DNA of 64,000 nucleotides, taken from Siderastrea radians (taxonomy: Eukaryota > Cnidaria > Anthozoa > Scleractinia > Rhizangiidae). The translations under genes were made by a program, and so were the position numbers. Shown one piece after another: positions 22,114 to 33,849 of the stretch (position 1 is the first letter of the stretch; each line of letters starts with the position of its first letter). The notes below the pieces were generated by a model that was not told where the DNA came from, did no database searches, and saw only the letters and a program-made list of their open reading frames with translations. The DNA lies in assembly GCA_964017195.1 (NCBI GenBank), contig OZ024891.1:9833182-9897181 (forward strand), read 5' to 3'.

Positions 22114-22466
22114 AGGGCGCCAGAGTGTTTGCACGCTACACAAACGGTAAATACTATCGCGGATTCGTTGAAAGTGTCACCTCCAATACCGTCCATATCA
22201 AATATGACGATGGAAGCTCCATCCCTCTAAAGAAGAGTGACCCCTCGGCGGTAATACTCGACAAGCTGCCGTGTTCCACTGACGTCAAGCGTGGTCAGCG
22301 TGTGATAGCCTATTGGCCAGGACAAACCAGATACCACTCTGGTAAAGTCAAGGCCAAGATAAGCAGAGGAAGCAATGCCTGTTACCAGGAGAAAGTTTAT
22401 GATGTGGAGTTTGATGATGGAGACCAGCGAAGAGAGAGTTTCAACGAGATTCGTCTTATTCCGTGA
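22114..22466 (+). CDS. Duplicate terminal exon of gene B (open, possible alternative exon)
   Basis: The 353-nt exon is fully open, keeps the TGTTCATTACAG acceptor, the stop position and the poly(A) signal, and encodes Tudor-like units 3 and 4. Compared with 15526-15878 I count 12 amino-acid differences, concentrated in the loop after KLPC and around TRYHSGKVK. It could be spliced from exon 4 at 14409 as an alternative 3' end, or be a recently released non-functional copy. The nearest exon upstream is a truncated fragment, so it is not a complete gene by itself. Confidence 0.55.
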
Positions 22467-22561
22467 TAAATGGCGAGAAGTCGTGTGGCTATCTCTGTAG
22501 GGTGCATTGCTTTGCTTTAATAGTTTATAACAAGTTTATGTAGGGGCTAATGTCAGTTTTA

Positions 22562-22567
22562 AATAAA
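22562..22567 (+). terminator. Poly(A) signal of duplicated terminal exon
   Basis: AATAAA 96 bp after the duplicate stop codon, conserved with 15974-15979. Confidence 0.5.
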
Positions 22568-25445
22568 TTCGAATTAACTGCAGAAGAGAGAATTTAGGAG
22601 AAAAAAGATTATCGCAGCTATTCAGCGACGTAGAAAGTTGGAAGTGGGGCATGAAAAAAATCCAGGCTCCTACGGGATTCAGGCGGTTAGAATCCCGTTG
22701 AAGCCTACGTGAATTTTTTAGGCTCTGCGTGAACAGTTGCAATGCTTTTTTTCTCTTCAGTTAACATATGGGCTTCTAAAGTATACTGGGATAAAACAGG
22801 AAATATTTTTCTTCCTCTATCTTGTTTTGGAAGAAATGGGGTGTTTAAAATCACAGCTATAGCACAAAAAAGGTATTTTAAAACTTTCTTAACTTTACTA
22901 TCCGAGAATCAGAACTAAAAGTGATTATATAACGCTGTAATAAGATTTTACTTGCAATATTCACTTCAATTTTGCTAGGCTGAAACCAAGAAAAAGAATT
23001 CGTAAGACCCATTTTGAGCAGCCACACTGTGTAACCAAAAAAAAAATCATATAAATGAAAAACAAGAAAAAAAACAATAAAATGGTGTTGGGTAAATGTT
23101 TACATACTCTTTCTTAATAATGGTAAAACGGAGTTAACGAAGTTACGCCGGAGAAGCCCAGAAGTCTATATCTAATATGTCAACGTCTCGCACTTTCCTA
23201 GTTTTCCTCAGTTTTCTCCATGCATGGCGTTAGAAAGTTCCCAGGGGCAGATCTTCGTCTTCAAAGAAAAACTCGTTGATCTAATTCACGGGCCTTGACT
23301 ATTTCAAATAGTCTGAACAGTCACCCCTCTCCTTCCCCTAACCCACAGGAGGTGCATTCCTTGTAGGTTAGGGGGAGAAGATGACAGACTATATTTCACG
23401 CGATTGTTTTGAGATTTATAAAGCACATGTGGAGCCATTTTATCTAGCCTGTGTACATGCAACGATTATCTTTTCGCGATAGACGTCACCAACACCGTTT
23501 GTCTCAATTTTTCTGAGTGCTAGTAACCAAATTAATTCAATTCCTCGATAGCTCAAACCTCAAGCTAACTGAAAGGAAATTAGTTTTCACTTCGGGTCAT
23601 TTTCTTTGTAATCTTACCATCTATAACTCGAGCCTAGTTTGACGACGTGAGAAGACTTAACCATCGGACGTGCAAGCAAACTCCTACCCCCACCGTGGTA
23701 TAGGGGGACGGGGGTAGATGAAATTCTCCATTGGGTCTTTGTTGTTTGAAACAATTTTAACTTTGTTAAATAGCCTGTGTTGTGCTTTACAAGTTAAGGC
23801 AAACATTATGGATTGTGGCGCTGTTGGGAGCCTATGACGTCAGCCAAAATGGTGGACAAGATGCCCCTCATCTTGGATTTTACTCAAAATTATAAATTGT
23901 CAAAAACAGTTCAAACTGAACGTTTCACGCTAGAGATGTAGAATATTGTACAATCAAACTTCGTTTCTGCCTTTTTGGCATTCTATACATTTTTTGCACC
24001 AAAAAAGGGTAAAAAACACACATTTTCATTCAAAAATGACTTGTCCTCATGGTACTTAAGTGGCTGTCCGCGTAAGAATCGCCCACTCAGTTTTGATTAA
24101 AATTTCGATTTCCTTCAAACTTTCTGTGCGAGACAAGGTTGGTATAGGATTAATGAAAATACATTTCGTTTGTTGGTTATCTTCCGAAGATCCGAGATTT
24201 TGAGGCAAATGTTGTTGACACCTGGAGCCCTCAAAATCGCCCTTTCAATTTCGTCGAGTCGAAATTAGCCAATTTTGGGAAGTCTGCTGTCGACCGTATA
24301 TTTATCCAAAAAATTTAACTTTTATACCAGTAATACATACGTCACGTTACTTTAGAAATATGATAGAAAAAGTTCAACTTATCGAGACTTGTTTAAACGA
24401 GATGAGAGTCTCAAACTGGCCAATGTTAACAGTATCAGCAAGAAGCGGGTCAGGTGGTAAGACAAAAAGAAACGTTTCACAAAATTCTGACTTACTCTGA
24501 TAATCTTAGGTATTTTTCTAAAGAGTTCTAGGATAGTGTCCTGAAATTACTTATTAACATTTCGTGGATCTCTAACATGTGAAGAGATACAGTTGCAACA
24601 ATTTTGGAGAAATCCGTTATTCGGCAACAACTGTAATTAGGGTTGTCTACATTATGCTCAATGTTTCACACTATTATGCTAATTCTTTATGCTCAACAAA
24701 TGTCACTATTATGCTCAAATAGCATCCCTATTATGCTTCATTATAATTAACACAAAAATAAATAGAAGACCACAGAAGACAGGTTTATGTTGATTACAAG
24801 TGTAAATGAAACAATTTTTGAGAAATCCGTTATTCGGCAACAACTGTAATGAGACCGAGTGTGACAACGAGTGTACAAATTTTGACTTCTTTGCCTTGTT
24901 CACGGATGAAAATAGGCAAATACTATAATTAAAAAGGTAAAAATTAAAATTATACCTTGAACGTTGTCCAGCTTTACTTCTAGGGCTGTTTTTCAACAGC
25001 TAACCGGCTGCAAATTTTATGGTTCTGCAACGGATTCCATCAATACGTAGTCTTCTTTCGTTCGCTTACAGGCGGCGACCTCGAGGCCAAAAACCAGAAG
25101 AACTCCATTGTGTTGCGTGAACAGAGTGACTAGATTCATTGTAACAATCGTCTGGCTAAGAAAACGCTAGTGACAAGTAAAAGAACGAAGACGAGTCCAG
25201 GAAATGATACCTGAAAAAGTAAAACGCCGTCCAGCTTCTTTCAAGTGTGTTACCGCTGACCGCAACAACACATTTCCTTCCTGATCGTAGCGGAAATGAC
25301 ACCGGAAATTTAAACCAGAAATCACAAACTTGCAAGTGACCAGTAATTCGATTGCTTTACAAACCACTTCATTAAAATAATTCGCAATCAAAGTACAGTT
25401 TTGATTGTTTTGTATCACGTATCCTACTTATGTTATACATTTTAA

Positions 25446-28434
25446 ATCGCAACGTTTTTAGTTTTTACCGTTGTAATATTAGCTTCTTTAAATATAAATT
25501 TCAAATCCTAACGTTTTTATTTTTTACGTTTGATGGGTCTTCTACAAATGTGACGTCAGGCATTAGGCTCACAAGGTGAACGATGAAAAAAATGGCCGAA
25601 ACGCTTGTTTTTGTTTTCCAAAGAAAACAATAAATGCATACCAAATTTTGAGGCTTTAACGAAAACGAGTCGCTAGAGACAAACAATAACCTAGACTACA
25701 GTGAAATTTCTTTATTTATTGAAGAAAATCGAAACCTGGATACAACAAAGAAGACAAAAACTGACCTCAACGTATGGAAACGATAGTGCGAGTCAGTTAA
25801 AGAAACAAAGGGCACTGAAGAAATTCCCGCCGAGGAAATTAACAATCTTTTTTTTACAATAACTGAGCGAATTCTCGCACGCTGATTGGCCAATTTTTAT
25901 CATCAATAAGAGTACAGACGTATACAATTTTAATTTATGCAACTTTTGAAGTTTCAAGATGGAGGAGGATTGTTTGCCAACACTTTGACAATGTTATGAC
26001 GAAATTTATCATCAATAAGAGGACAGACGCATAAAAAACTGACGTCAATTTGTTAAATGTCATTTGTTTGTAAAAGTTAGGAAACGGAACTCATCTTTTC
26101 TCAGGAGCTGTCTTCAACAAAATTAATGCACAATTGTTGTCGGTCAGGAATCTCCACCGCTATCTCTTCCAAAACCACGCGTGGTTATTGATTTGGACGA
26201 AGATGACTGAGCTTGAAGTGCGTTTAGATTGTTAACAAGTTGCAGTTTAACTTTGTTTGACTTGACTTTCGAGTTCTGTTTGTTCTGTTGAGTTCTTTCT
26301 TTTCGTAGTTTTACTCAGTGACCAAGAACATTGTTGTTAATCTAATTGAAAACCCCAAAATAATTCAGTTTTGCCTTATTCTGTCTTTGTTTTCCTTGCA
26401 AGTTTGAAATAAAATCACGACGCTTTGCTCGATTGACAGGTTTCACAAGTTATCATTTTTGACCAATCAAAAGCAACCTCACATCAAGCGCGCGAAACCT
26501 GGCCCCGCTGGCGCGCTCACTCGCTGCTTAGAAGTCACGTTAGTTTGTCACGCAACTCAGACAGTTAATAAGCGGACCACTTTTCCATTTTGAAGCTAAG
26601 TTGAATAATAAATCCCTTATTAGATGGTTTAGTTTGTAGTATCGTGGCATATTTTTACTCGTCTCTTGTATTTTGACTCGCCCTACGTGCTCGCCAAAAT
26701 ACGGCGTGACTCGTAAAAATATCCCACGATACTACACACTACACCGTCTAATAAGATATATTAATCAGCAAAAAATAAAGGACCAAATACGATAAAACAA
26801 CAAGGCTGATTGCACTATAGGGAAACTATGTATATTTTGACGCAGTATGAACGTATGCGTCCCCATCTTTGCCAGCGTCTCAGTATCTTCTTTTGTTGTT
26901 TTTGTGTGTATTTGAGTTTGATACAGGTTTAATTTAATTGTCATTCCTGAGTGGAAAGTTTGTAGGGGCGGCGGTTTTCTAGGGGTTGAGGAGGTTTGTT
27001 TAAGGGGAGGGGGATAAGAAAGGGTGTGGTCTAAAAACTTTGGGACACTTGGTCTGCGGTTTATTGTCTTGGCAACCAAATCGTTGACCAAAGCATCCTT
27101 GGAAAGCTGCGTGTTCCTGCTTGCCATTACCTATACAGACTGCGGAGTGTGATCATAATATTGCGTTTCTTTGGTAGTCTTCAAGGGCACAAAAATGTAA
27201 AACAATCGTCGATTACAGCACTTTTCGGTCAGTCTGTCTTTTGTTCATTAGACGCAAATTGTACATGCCAAGCTTCGGCAAGCTGTACATTTGGTTTTCT
27301 TGCTCAGTATTCTGGGATAATTACTGAGAAATGGGTAGTTCATACAAAGGGGCATGTTTCCGAGACTTGAGATTGGGGTAGGGTCGCCGCACTTGTCCGT
27401 ATATGTTTGCCTTAAGTGAGAGTTTAACTCCTCTGTGGAAGCTACCAGCGATTTTTGCTTAATTTCACGGCAATTTGATAACGATTTTGATGAGATGGGA
27501 GAAAAGTGCTTTTTTGTAGAGACACAAACAAGCTGCGTTTGAAGATCCCCAACGGAAATTGGACAGTTCGTTTTTTCACATCGCATGCGTTCCGTTCTCA
27601 CCTCCGTCCATGCAGAATTTCAAAATAGTAATAGAATCGCATTTGAATTGCTGATTGAATCACAACAAAAGGAGCAAATACAAAACAGGTGATATGAAAT
27701 CGCGTAAGGCATGCATAGCTTGCAGTATACCGGCAATAACGACGCTGACGTCAAGTCGGAATTTTCGGGCAGTCTAAGTACTTCCTAGTGTCTCTCACAA
27801 ATACTAAGAACTACATTTTTCTTAGGATTTGAGCGAGGCTTATATGTAGTATCTGGTGTTTTTGTCAGGTTTGTTCACCCTTATGGGTGATACAAGTCGC
27901 TTGTTCCACAAAAAAAGCCGTCGTTTAGTTTCAGAGATCCTTCGTTACTAGAAGATCGAATTCAAGGAAAGTGGTTGTTGGAGTTTAAGTAGCTCTTAGA
28001 ACGCCACACGGGATTGACTGAGAAAGCCAAAACAATAAACCAGGGGTAAACAAACCTGACAGAAGCATTGACGCCTAGCGCTGACAACAGAGCTACAAGA
28101 CAACAAGATCCAATGAAATAAGAAGGCCTAAGCAGCTGTGTGGTACCCGAAAAAAGGAACCCGAGGGCTATAAAGCCTAACCCCACCCCTTAAAAAGCAC
28201 ACCGTCTAGCCGAAAACACAATAAGACAATATTTTAAAATCCAACCTTTCAGAATCCAAACGGTTTTCTTGTCTCGCACAAAATCGCAAACGATATTATC
28301 TTTTAACTTCTGCAATCGCAGGCTTATCTCACGTTTGCTTGAGACAGATTAAAAAATGTCAGTGATATCAATATATTCTACTATATGTCTAGGGATTTCC
28401 AACTTTGAGTTGACCTTTCGTACCTCTGTACCTG
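25446..28434. other. Core of the 6.3-kb element, no gene recognised
   Basis: Open frames at 26765-27127 and 27248-27601 (minus) are the longest but show no motif I recognise. The second ends with a CTACRSLACTIC-like cysteine cluster. The two could be joined by a splice across GTCTGTATAG, but nothing else supports this. A palindromic hairpin sits at 26619-26758. Confidence 0.4.
26619..26758. repeat. Palindromic hairpin
   Basis: CTTATTAGATGG, TAGTATCGTGG and ATTTTTACTCG on the left pair with CGTAAAAATATCCCACGATA, TACA and CGTCTAATAAG on the right around a TTGACTCGCCCTACGTGCTC centre. It is a compact MITE-like structure nested in the larger element. Confidence 0.7.
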
Positions 28435-30409
28435 TAGAGATTATTTCTTACAGTAACATAATCAAAACTATACTCTAATTGTGAATTATTTTATTGAAGT
28501 GGTTTGCAAGGCAATCGAATTACTGGTCACTTGCAAGTTAATGACTTCCAGTTTAAATGTCCGGTGACATTTCCGCTACGATCAGGAAGTAAATGTGTTG
28601 TTGCGGTCAGCGGTAATACACTTGAAACAAGATGGACGGCGTAGCATTTTTCAGGTGTAATTTCCTGGATTTTTCTTCGTTCTGTTTCTTTTCACTGGCG
28701 TTTCCTTAGCCAGCAGATTGTTACAATGAATTTAGTCACGCTGTTCACGCAACATAGTGGACTTCTTCAGGCTTTTAGCTCACCAGATTGCCGCCTGCAA
28801 GCGTATGAAAGAAGACTACGAAATTATTGGAATCCGTTGCAGAACCGTGAAATTTGCAGCCGGTTAGCTGTTGCAAAACAGCCCTAGAAGTAAAGCTGGA
28901 CAACTTTCAAGGTATGATTTTAATTTTTGCCCTTTTTAAGTATAGCGTTTGCCTATTTTTATCCGTGAACAAGACAAAGAAGTCGAAATTTGTACCCTTG
29001 TTGTCACACTCGGTCTCATTACAGTTAGGGTTGTCCACATTATGCCGGCATAATTTTGAGCATAATAGTGAGGCGAAAGAATCGAGCATTATGCTGGAAT
29101 AATAGTGTAAAGTTTCTTTGGTTGTTTACCATTTACAGGGGCAAACTGGTTGATCTACGGTTTATGCAAATGGTAAGGAAAGCCCTCCCGAATGGGAAAT
29201 TCCGTTCGAGATAAGCATGTACCATTTGTGCGATTCGCTCTAATTTACATAGAGTCTGGAACTAGTCTGACAATTGGCGTAGGTCTTGGAACTGGTAGAA
29301 AAAAGTAAATGGAACACAATTTTCCGTTTGGATATTCCGGTTGGGAATTTTGGAGTACCTCTGAAGACGTTCCGTTTATTTCGGAAATTTTCCGGTCGGC
29401 GAACCAAAATAGTCTTTCCATTTACATTCCAACCGAAATTTCCGGATTTTTTCGGTAAATGGTAAACACTCTTTGACTCTTTGAGCTCTATGACCAAAAC
29501 CATGGGATTTCCATACAAGTCACCAGCCAAGGTACCACATTATAAGAGCAGGCCTGGTTACAACTTAGCAAAAACGTGGCTTCCAGCATTTCCAGTTCTA
29601 CAACATTGTCAGCTGCCTCCTCGGACTGTTTTCATCTCCACTTGTAATCAACATAAACCTGTCTTTTGTGGTCTTCGATTTATTTTTATGTTAATTGTAA
29701 TGGAGCATAAGAGGGATGCTATTTGAGCATAATAGTGACATTTGTTGAGCATAAAGAATTAGCATAATAGTGTGAAACATTGAGCATAATGTGGACAACC
29801 CTAATTACAGTTGTTGCCGAATAACGGATTTCTCCAAAATTGTTGCAACTGTATCTCTTCACATGTTAGAGATCCACGAAATATTAATAAGTAGTTTAAG
29901 GACGCTATCCTAGAACTCTTTAGAAAAATACCTAAGATTATCAGAGTAAGTCAGAATTTTGTGAAACGTTTGTTTTTGGCTTACCACTTGACCCGCTTCT
30001 TGCTGATACCCTTAACATTGGCCAGTTTGAGTCTCTATTGTTTAAACAAGTCTCAATAATTTGAACTTTTTGCACCGCATTTCTAAAGTAACATGACGTA
30101 TATGTTACTGGTATAAAAGTTAGATTGTTTGGATAACTATACGGTCGGCAGCAGATTTCCCAAAATTGGCTAATTTCAACTCGACGGAAGGGCGATTTTG
30201 AGGGCTCCGGGTACCAACAACATTTGCCTCAAAATCTCGGGTATACTGAAGATTACCAACAAACGAAATGTATTTTCATTAGTCCTATATTAACCTTGTC
30301 TCGCACAGAAAGTTTAAAGGGAATCGAAAATTTGATCAAAATTGAGAGATCGATTCTTACGCGGACAGCCACTGACGTCGATTCTTACCAAACGTTGCCA
30401 AAATGTGTC

Positions 30410-31066
30410 TAAGTGGTGCAACTGGTGAAACTGTATCTCATTATCGACACTTAAAATTCCCACCCGATGAAGCGACACCTATACGCGTATGCTGCAAATG
30501 ATTCCACCCTTTATGTATGACTGTGAAGTGGATTTTAAAATGGGTTTAGACTCCCTTGTCGTAACAGTCGTTTTACTTATTCGTGGAACAATATCTAACA
30601 ATTGGCGTTTAACACTGGAATTAGTGTTTATAGTGTGTAATAGTGTAGTTTCAGAGGTGAAGTAAAATGAATCTAATATGCATAATGTAGTTGATCCGAA
30701 GACTCGATTAGGAAGGAAAGCTAAAAGCAGGAGTTCTCGCGACTAACATTATTGAGTTCATCCCGGTGGTTATTTTCTGATATGGAGAAATTCATGCTGT
30801 AATGGGTGACTCCAACATAAATTTTTGTCTAATTAAGGTGTGTTTGTTACTTCGCGATTGCGAGAAATGGCATAAGTGAGACATACATCGCTTGTCTCTT
30901 GGAGAACCAGCTTCCAAAACTTTGTTCTCAGTTTTCGCAACGCTTATACTCACAAGTAATCGATATATCACCGTCTTGTCTTTCGTGTATCACGCTCGTT
31001 TCGTACGTGCGCCTAAATAACGAGGCATAATCATAGTTGTCTTCCCGTAGCCAGTTTCACAATGCT
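30410..31066. other. Unassigned stretch
   Basis: No coding or RNA feature is seen between the end of the duplicated segment and the minisatellite array that follows. Confidence 0.4.
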
Positions 31067-31930
31067 TCAGTAGAAGCAGTAATTGAAATAACAGTTCGCT
31101 TTTAGAACTCTATTATCAGTTTGCGCGACGCTTATAGAACGAGTAATGGACATATTATCGTCTTTTATTTCGTGAACCTCGCTCGCTTCGCACGTATGTC
31201 TTTCGTGTATCTCGCTCGCTTCTTTTCGACACTTAAATAACGAGGCAAAATCATTGGAGGGAGTTATCGACATAACAGTCCCCTTTTAGAAAGCTATTAT
31301 CGGTTTGCGCGACCCTCAAAGAACAAGTAACAGACATTAATTACCGCCTTCTACCTCGCTTCGAACGTAATTCTTTCGTGTATCTCGCTCGATTCGTACG
31401 TACGCTTAAATACACGGCAAAATCATAGTTGTCTTCCCTTGGCCAGTTTCACAATGTTTCAATAGAAGCAGTAATCGACATGACAGTTCGCGTTTAGAAA
31501 TCTGTAATCAGTTTGCGCCACGCTAATAGAACGAGTAATAGACATGTTATTGCCTTCTATTTCGTGTTCGCTTTTAGAAATCTATTATCAGTTTGCGCAA
31601 CGCTTCTAGAACGAGTAATAGACACATTACCGCCTTCTATCTCGCCTCGAACCAATTATCAATTTGCGCCACGCTGATAGAACGAGTAACAGACATATTA
31701 CCGCCTTCTATCTTGCTTCGAACCTATTATCAATTTGCGTGACCTTTATAGAACGAGAAATAGACATATTACCGCCTTTATAGTTGTCTTCCTTTGGACA
31801 GTTTCACAAGGCTTCAATAGAAGGAGTAATCCACATAACAGTTCGCTTTTAGAACTCTGTAATCAGATTGCGCAACGCTTATAGAACGAGTAATAGACAT
31901 GTTATCGTCTTCTATTTCGTGTACCCGCGT
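31067..31930. repeat. Degenerate minisatellite array
   Basis: Repeated blocks combine AACAGTTCGCTTTTAGAA, TCTATTATCAGTTTGCGC, GACGCTTATAGAACGAGTAA and TAGACATATTACCGCCTTCT with variable spacing. At least seven partial repeats are present. The short minus-strand open frame here is an accident of the repeat. Confidence 0.8.
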
Positions 31931-32007
31931 ATGCGCATGAACTCTGTGTTCGGTTTGTTTCATGCAACGAATGTTTTGGGGTCATACGCTTAAAGAATGA
32001 GGCATAG

Positions 32008-32190
32008 CTGCGACTCGTACGAGTTGACCAGGCCCCGGCCTTTCTTAATGAGATGCGGTTTCGAATTGAACGACTCGTACTGAGTTGACTGGGCCAATTC
32101 CTTTCTTAATGAGATGCAGTTTCACCACTTGAACGAGTCGTTCAACTCGTGCGAGTTGAGTGGGACCCTGCCTTAATGAGATGCAACGAC
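32008..32190. repeat. Short degenerate tandem repeat
   Basis: Three imperfect units share ACTCGTACGAGTTGA and CTTTCTTAATGAGATGC words at a spacing of roughly 65-75 bp. It follows directly after the 31-kb minisatellite. Confidence 0.65.
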
Positions 32191-32342
32191 AAGTAACACT
32201 TCATTTTATTTCACTGAAAAATACCATATCATGACTTGAACAAATCGAACCACTTGTAACCATTGTTTTACGACTGGTACGACTGGTACGAGTTGAATCA
32301 CCACTTTCACGACTTGAACAAGTGATGTGTATTTGACATGCT

Positions 32343-32648
32343 TGCGCTCCTGGGAACGAGTTTGATGTGCGCCTTGTGCTGTTGACCCTACATCCACCCC
32401 CGAGTAACCCTTCGCGTTGTACACCAAACATTGGTCGCTAAGCCGATTTCTATTCCCAGATCGAAGAGAAAGCACTCAGCTGGTGGTCACGTGTCCTCCT
32501 TTTGTCTAAATGATGAGATCTAATTTATGAAAAATCGAAGCCGCCAAACGTTTCAGGCCATGTCTACACTATACCAGATAGTTTATCATGCGGACAGGAA
32601 AAATTCTCCGTCCCGGTGTGAACACAAATGGCCCGGAACTGGAAGATA
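32343..32648. repeat. Dispersed repeat, copy 2 of 2
   Basis: Direct repeat of 18389-18731, 14 kb away, lacking the internal segment of about 30 bp. Confidence 0.8.
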
Positions 32649-32828
32649 CGGTCGAAATCTATTCAGTGGGTTCGAAATCTCACTTCTATTTACTGACTTC
32701 CGCTTCGGTTCGGTTTTCTGTTCATACTGCCCGGAGGAGAAGATGGGAATAACAATTTCTTTTCCGTGATAGAATTTCAGAATAAATACAACATTCAGGT
32801 CCAGCCTTTGGCATACTTTGCAATAATA

Positions 32829-33132
32829 CACTGTAAATTCAGAAGATCTGTTTCAGCCCAAAATGCCAAATTAGCCCTGAGGCCCCTGGAGCTGATCAAC
32901 CCACTGTGGGGCTATTTCAGCCACAACTGGGACAGAACTAACCCTATTGAAAGCCGAAACAGCCCACAGTGAGACCCAATTTGGCCCTTTGGTGCCGGCC
33001 CAACCCCTGTAAATAGGGCTATTTAATGGCCTTAAAATAGAGAGCCAAGTTAGCCCCAAAAATGGCACTGTATTTTACTGACCGAAACGGCCCCATTTTG
33101 GGGGCTAAAACAGAACTTCTGAATTTACGGTG
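32829..33132. mobile_element. 304-bp MITE with TA flanks
   Basis: The left end CACTGTAAATTCAGAAGATC matches the right end ACAGAACTTCTGAATTTACG in inverted orientation, and TA flanks both sides (32827-32828 and 33133-33134), as expected of Tc1/mariner-type insertion. The interior is rich in GGCCC/GGGGC words and does not encode a protein. Confidence 0.78.
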
Positions 33133-33195
33133 TATCTGCACTAAAATCTCTCTGGGAGACATGCAATCGAATTAAGAAAACAAACGACGGTTTTT

Positions 33196-33348
33196 TTCAG
33201 GCCCCATACGTGCTTACTGAGAAAGAGAAACATACATCGAGCTTTGCGACACCACATTTAAATTAAGATATAGAAACCATATATGCCCATTTCGAAACGA
33301 ATGGTACAGGCATGCTACCGCGCTCAGTAAGCACGTATGGAGCCTGAA
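33196..33348. repeat. Foldback repeat
   Basis: TTCAGGCCCCATACGTGCTT plus ACTGAG on the left is matched by CTCAGTAAGCACGTATGGAG plus CCTGAA on the right, a near-perfect 26-bp inverted repeat about 100 bp apart. It is probably a small MITE. Confidence 0.75.
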
Positions 33349-33805
33349 AGACCAGAACATTAAGTTCGACATCAAATGGCGTAAAGTAAAACAAGCTCGA
33401 TCTTACTCGAACGTTACTAAGAAATGTAATTTGTGTTTGTGGGAGAAATATTTCATAATATGTAAACCTGAAATGTCAACATTCAATAACAGAAACGAGC
33501 TAACATCGTGCTGTAGGCATTCTAGGAAATTCCTGCTGAAAGATGTCATCACTTAATTAGCGATAAGATCCCGCTTGACACACCACGTGCCACAACTAGT
33601 ATGTATTGTTCTGTATTTCTGATTGTAACCGTTATTTCTGGCAGTTGCCTAATGATTGCTTCGGAAGAAGCATGAATCTCTGAGTAGCAATTAAATGTCT
33701 TGGACCAAATAATCCAGCTCCTCACTTCTACTTATTCATTGCTCTAGTCTTAATTATTGAGCACTTTAATCGCCGATGAGGAGTTCAATTCACTATTTTG
33801 TGAAT

Positions 33806-33811
33806 ATATAT

Positions 33812-33842
<31 letters not shown>
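33806..33842. repeat. (TA)n microsatellite
   Basis: An almost pure TA dinucleotide run with one interruption. Confidence 0.95.
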
Positions 33843-33849
33843 TTATTAA

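Larger units (their letters stand above)
20947..24059. repeat. Segmental duplication, copy 2
   Basis: Direct copy of 14313-17265, beginning in the middle of exon 4 (GACGGCTATGAGGTCACG). It includes the exon 4 end with a good donor, intron 4 with its MITE, an intact exon 5 and the 3' flank. The homology is interrupted at 24060 by a 6.3-kb element and resumes at 30373-30409. Confidence 0.93.
24060..30372. mobile_element. 6.3-kb element with long terminal inverted repeats
   Basis: Both ends begin with the same 22-bp inverted sequence (GTGGCTGTCCGCGTAAGAAT plus CG), perfect on both sides. Inverted homology continues for about 1.4 kb on the left (24060-25445) and, with an extra segment of about 500 bp near 29105-29640, to about 28435 on the right. 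The arms share repeated TATTATGCTCAA words and the GCAACAACTGTAATTAGGGT block. It interrupts the segmental duplication, whose other copy gives the empty site near 17267. No clean target-site duplication is seen and no transposase is recognised in the 3-kb core, so it looks non-autonomous. Confidence 0.85.

Noticed and set aside
26765..27601. Two minus-strand open frames in the 6.3-kb element as a transposase
   Set aside because: No catalytic DDE/DDD pattern, zinc-finger array or known family motif could be seen. They are left as unassigned.
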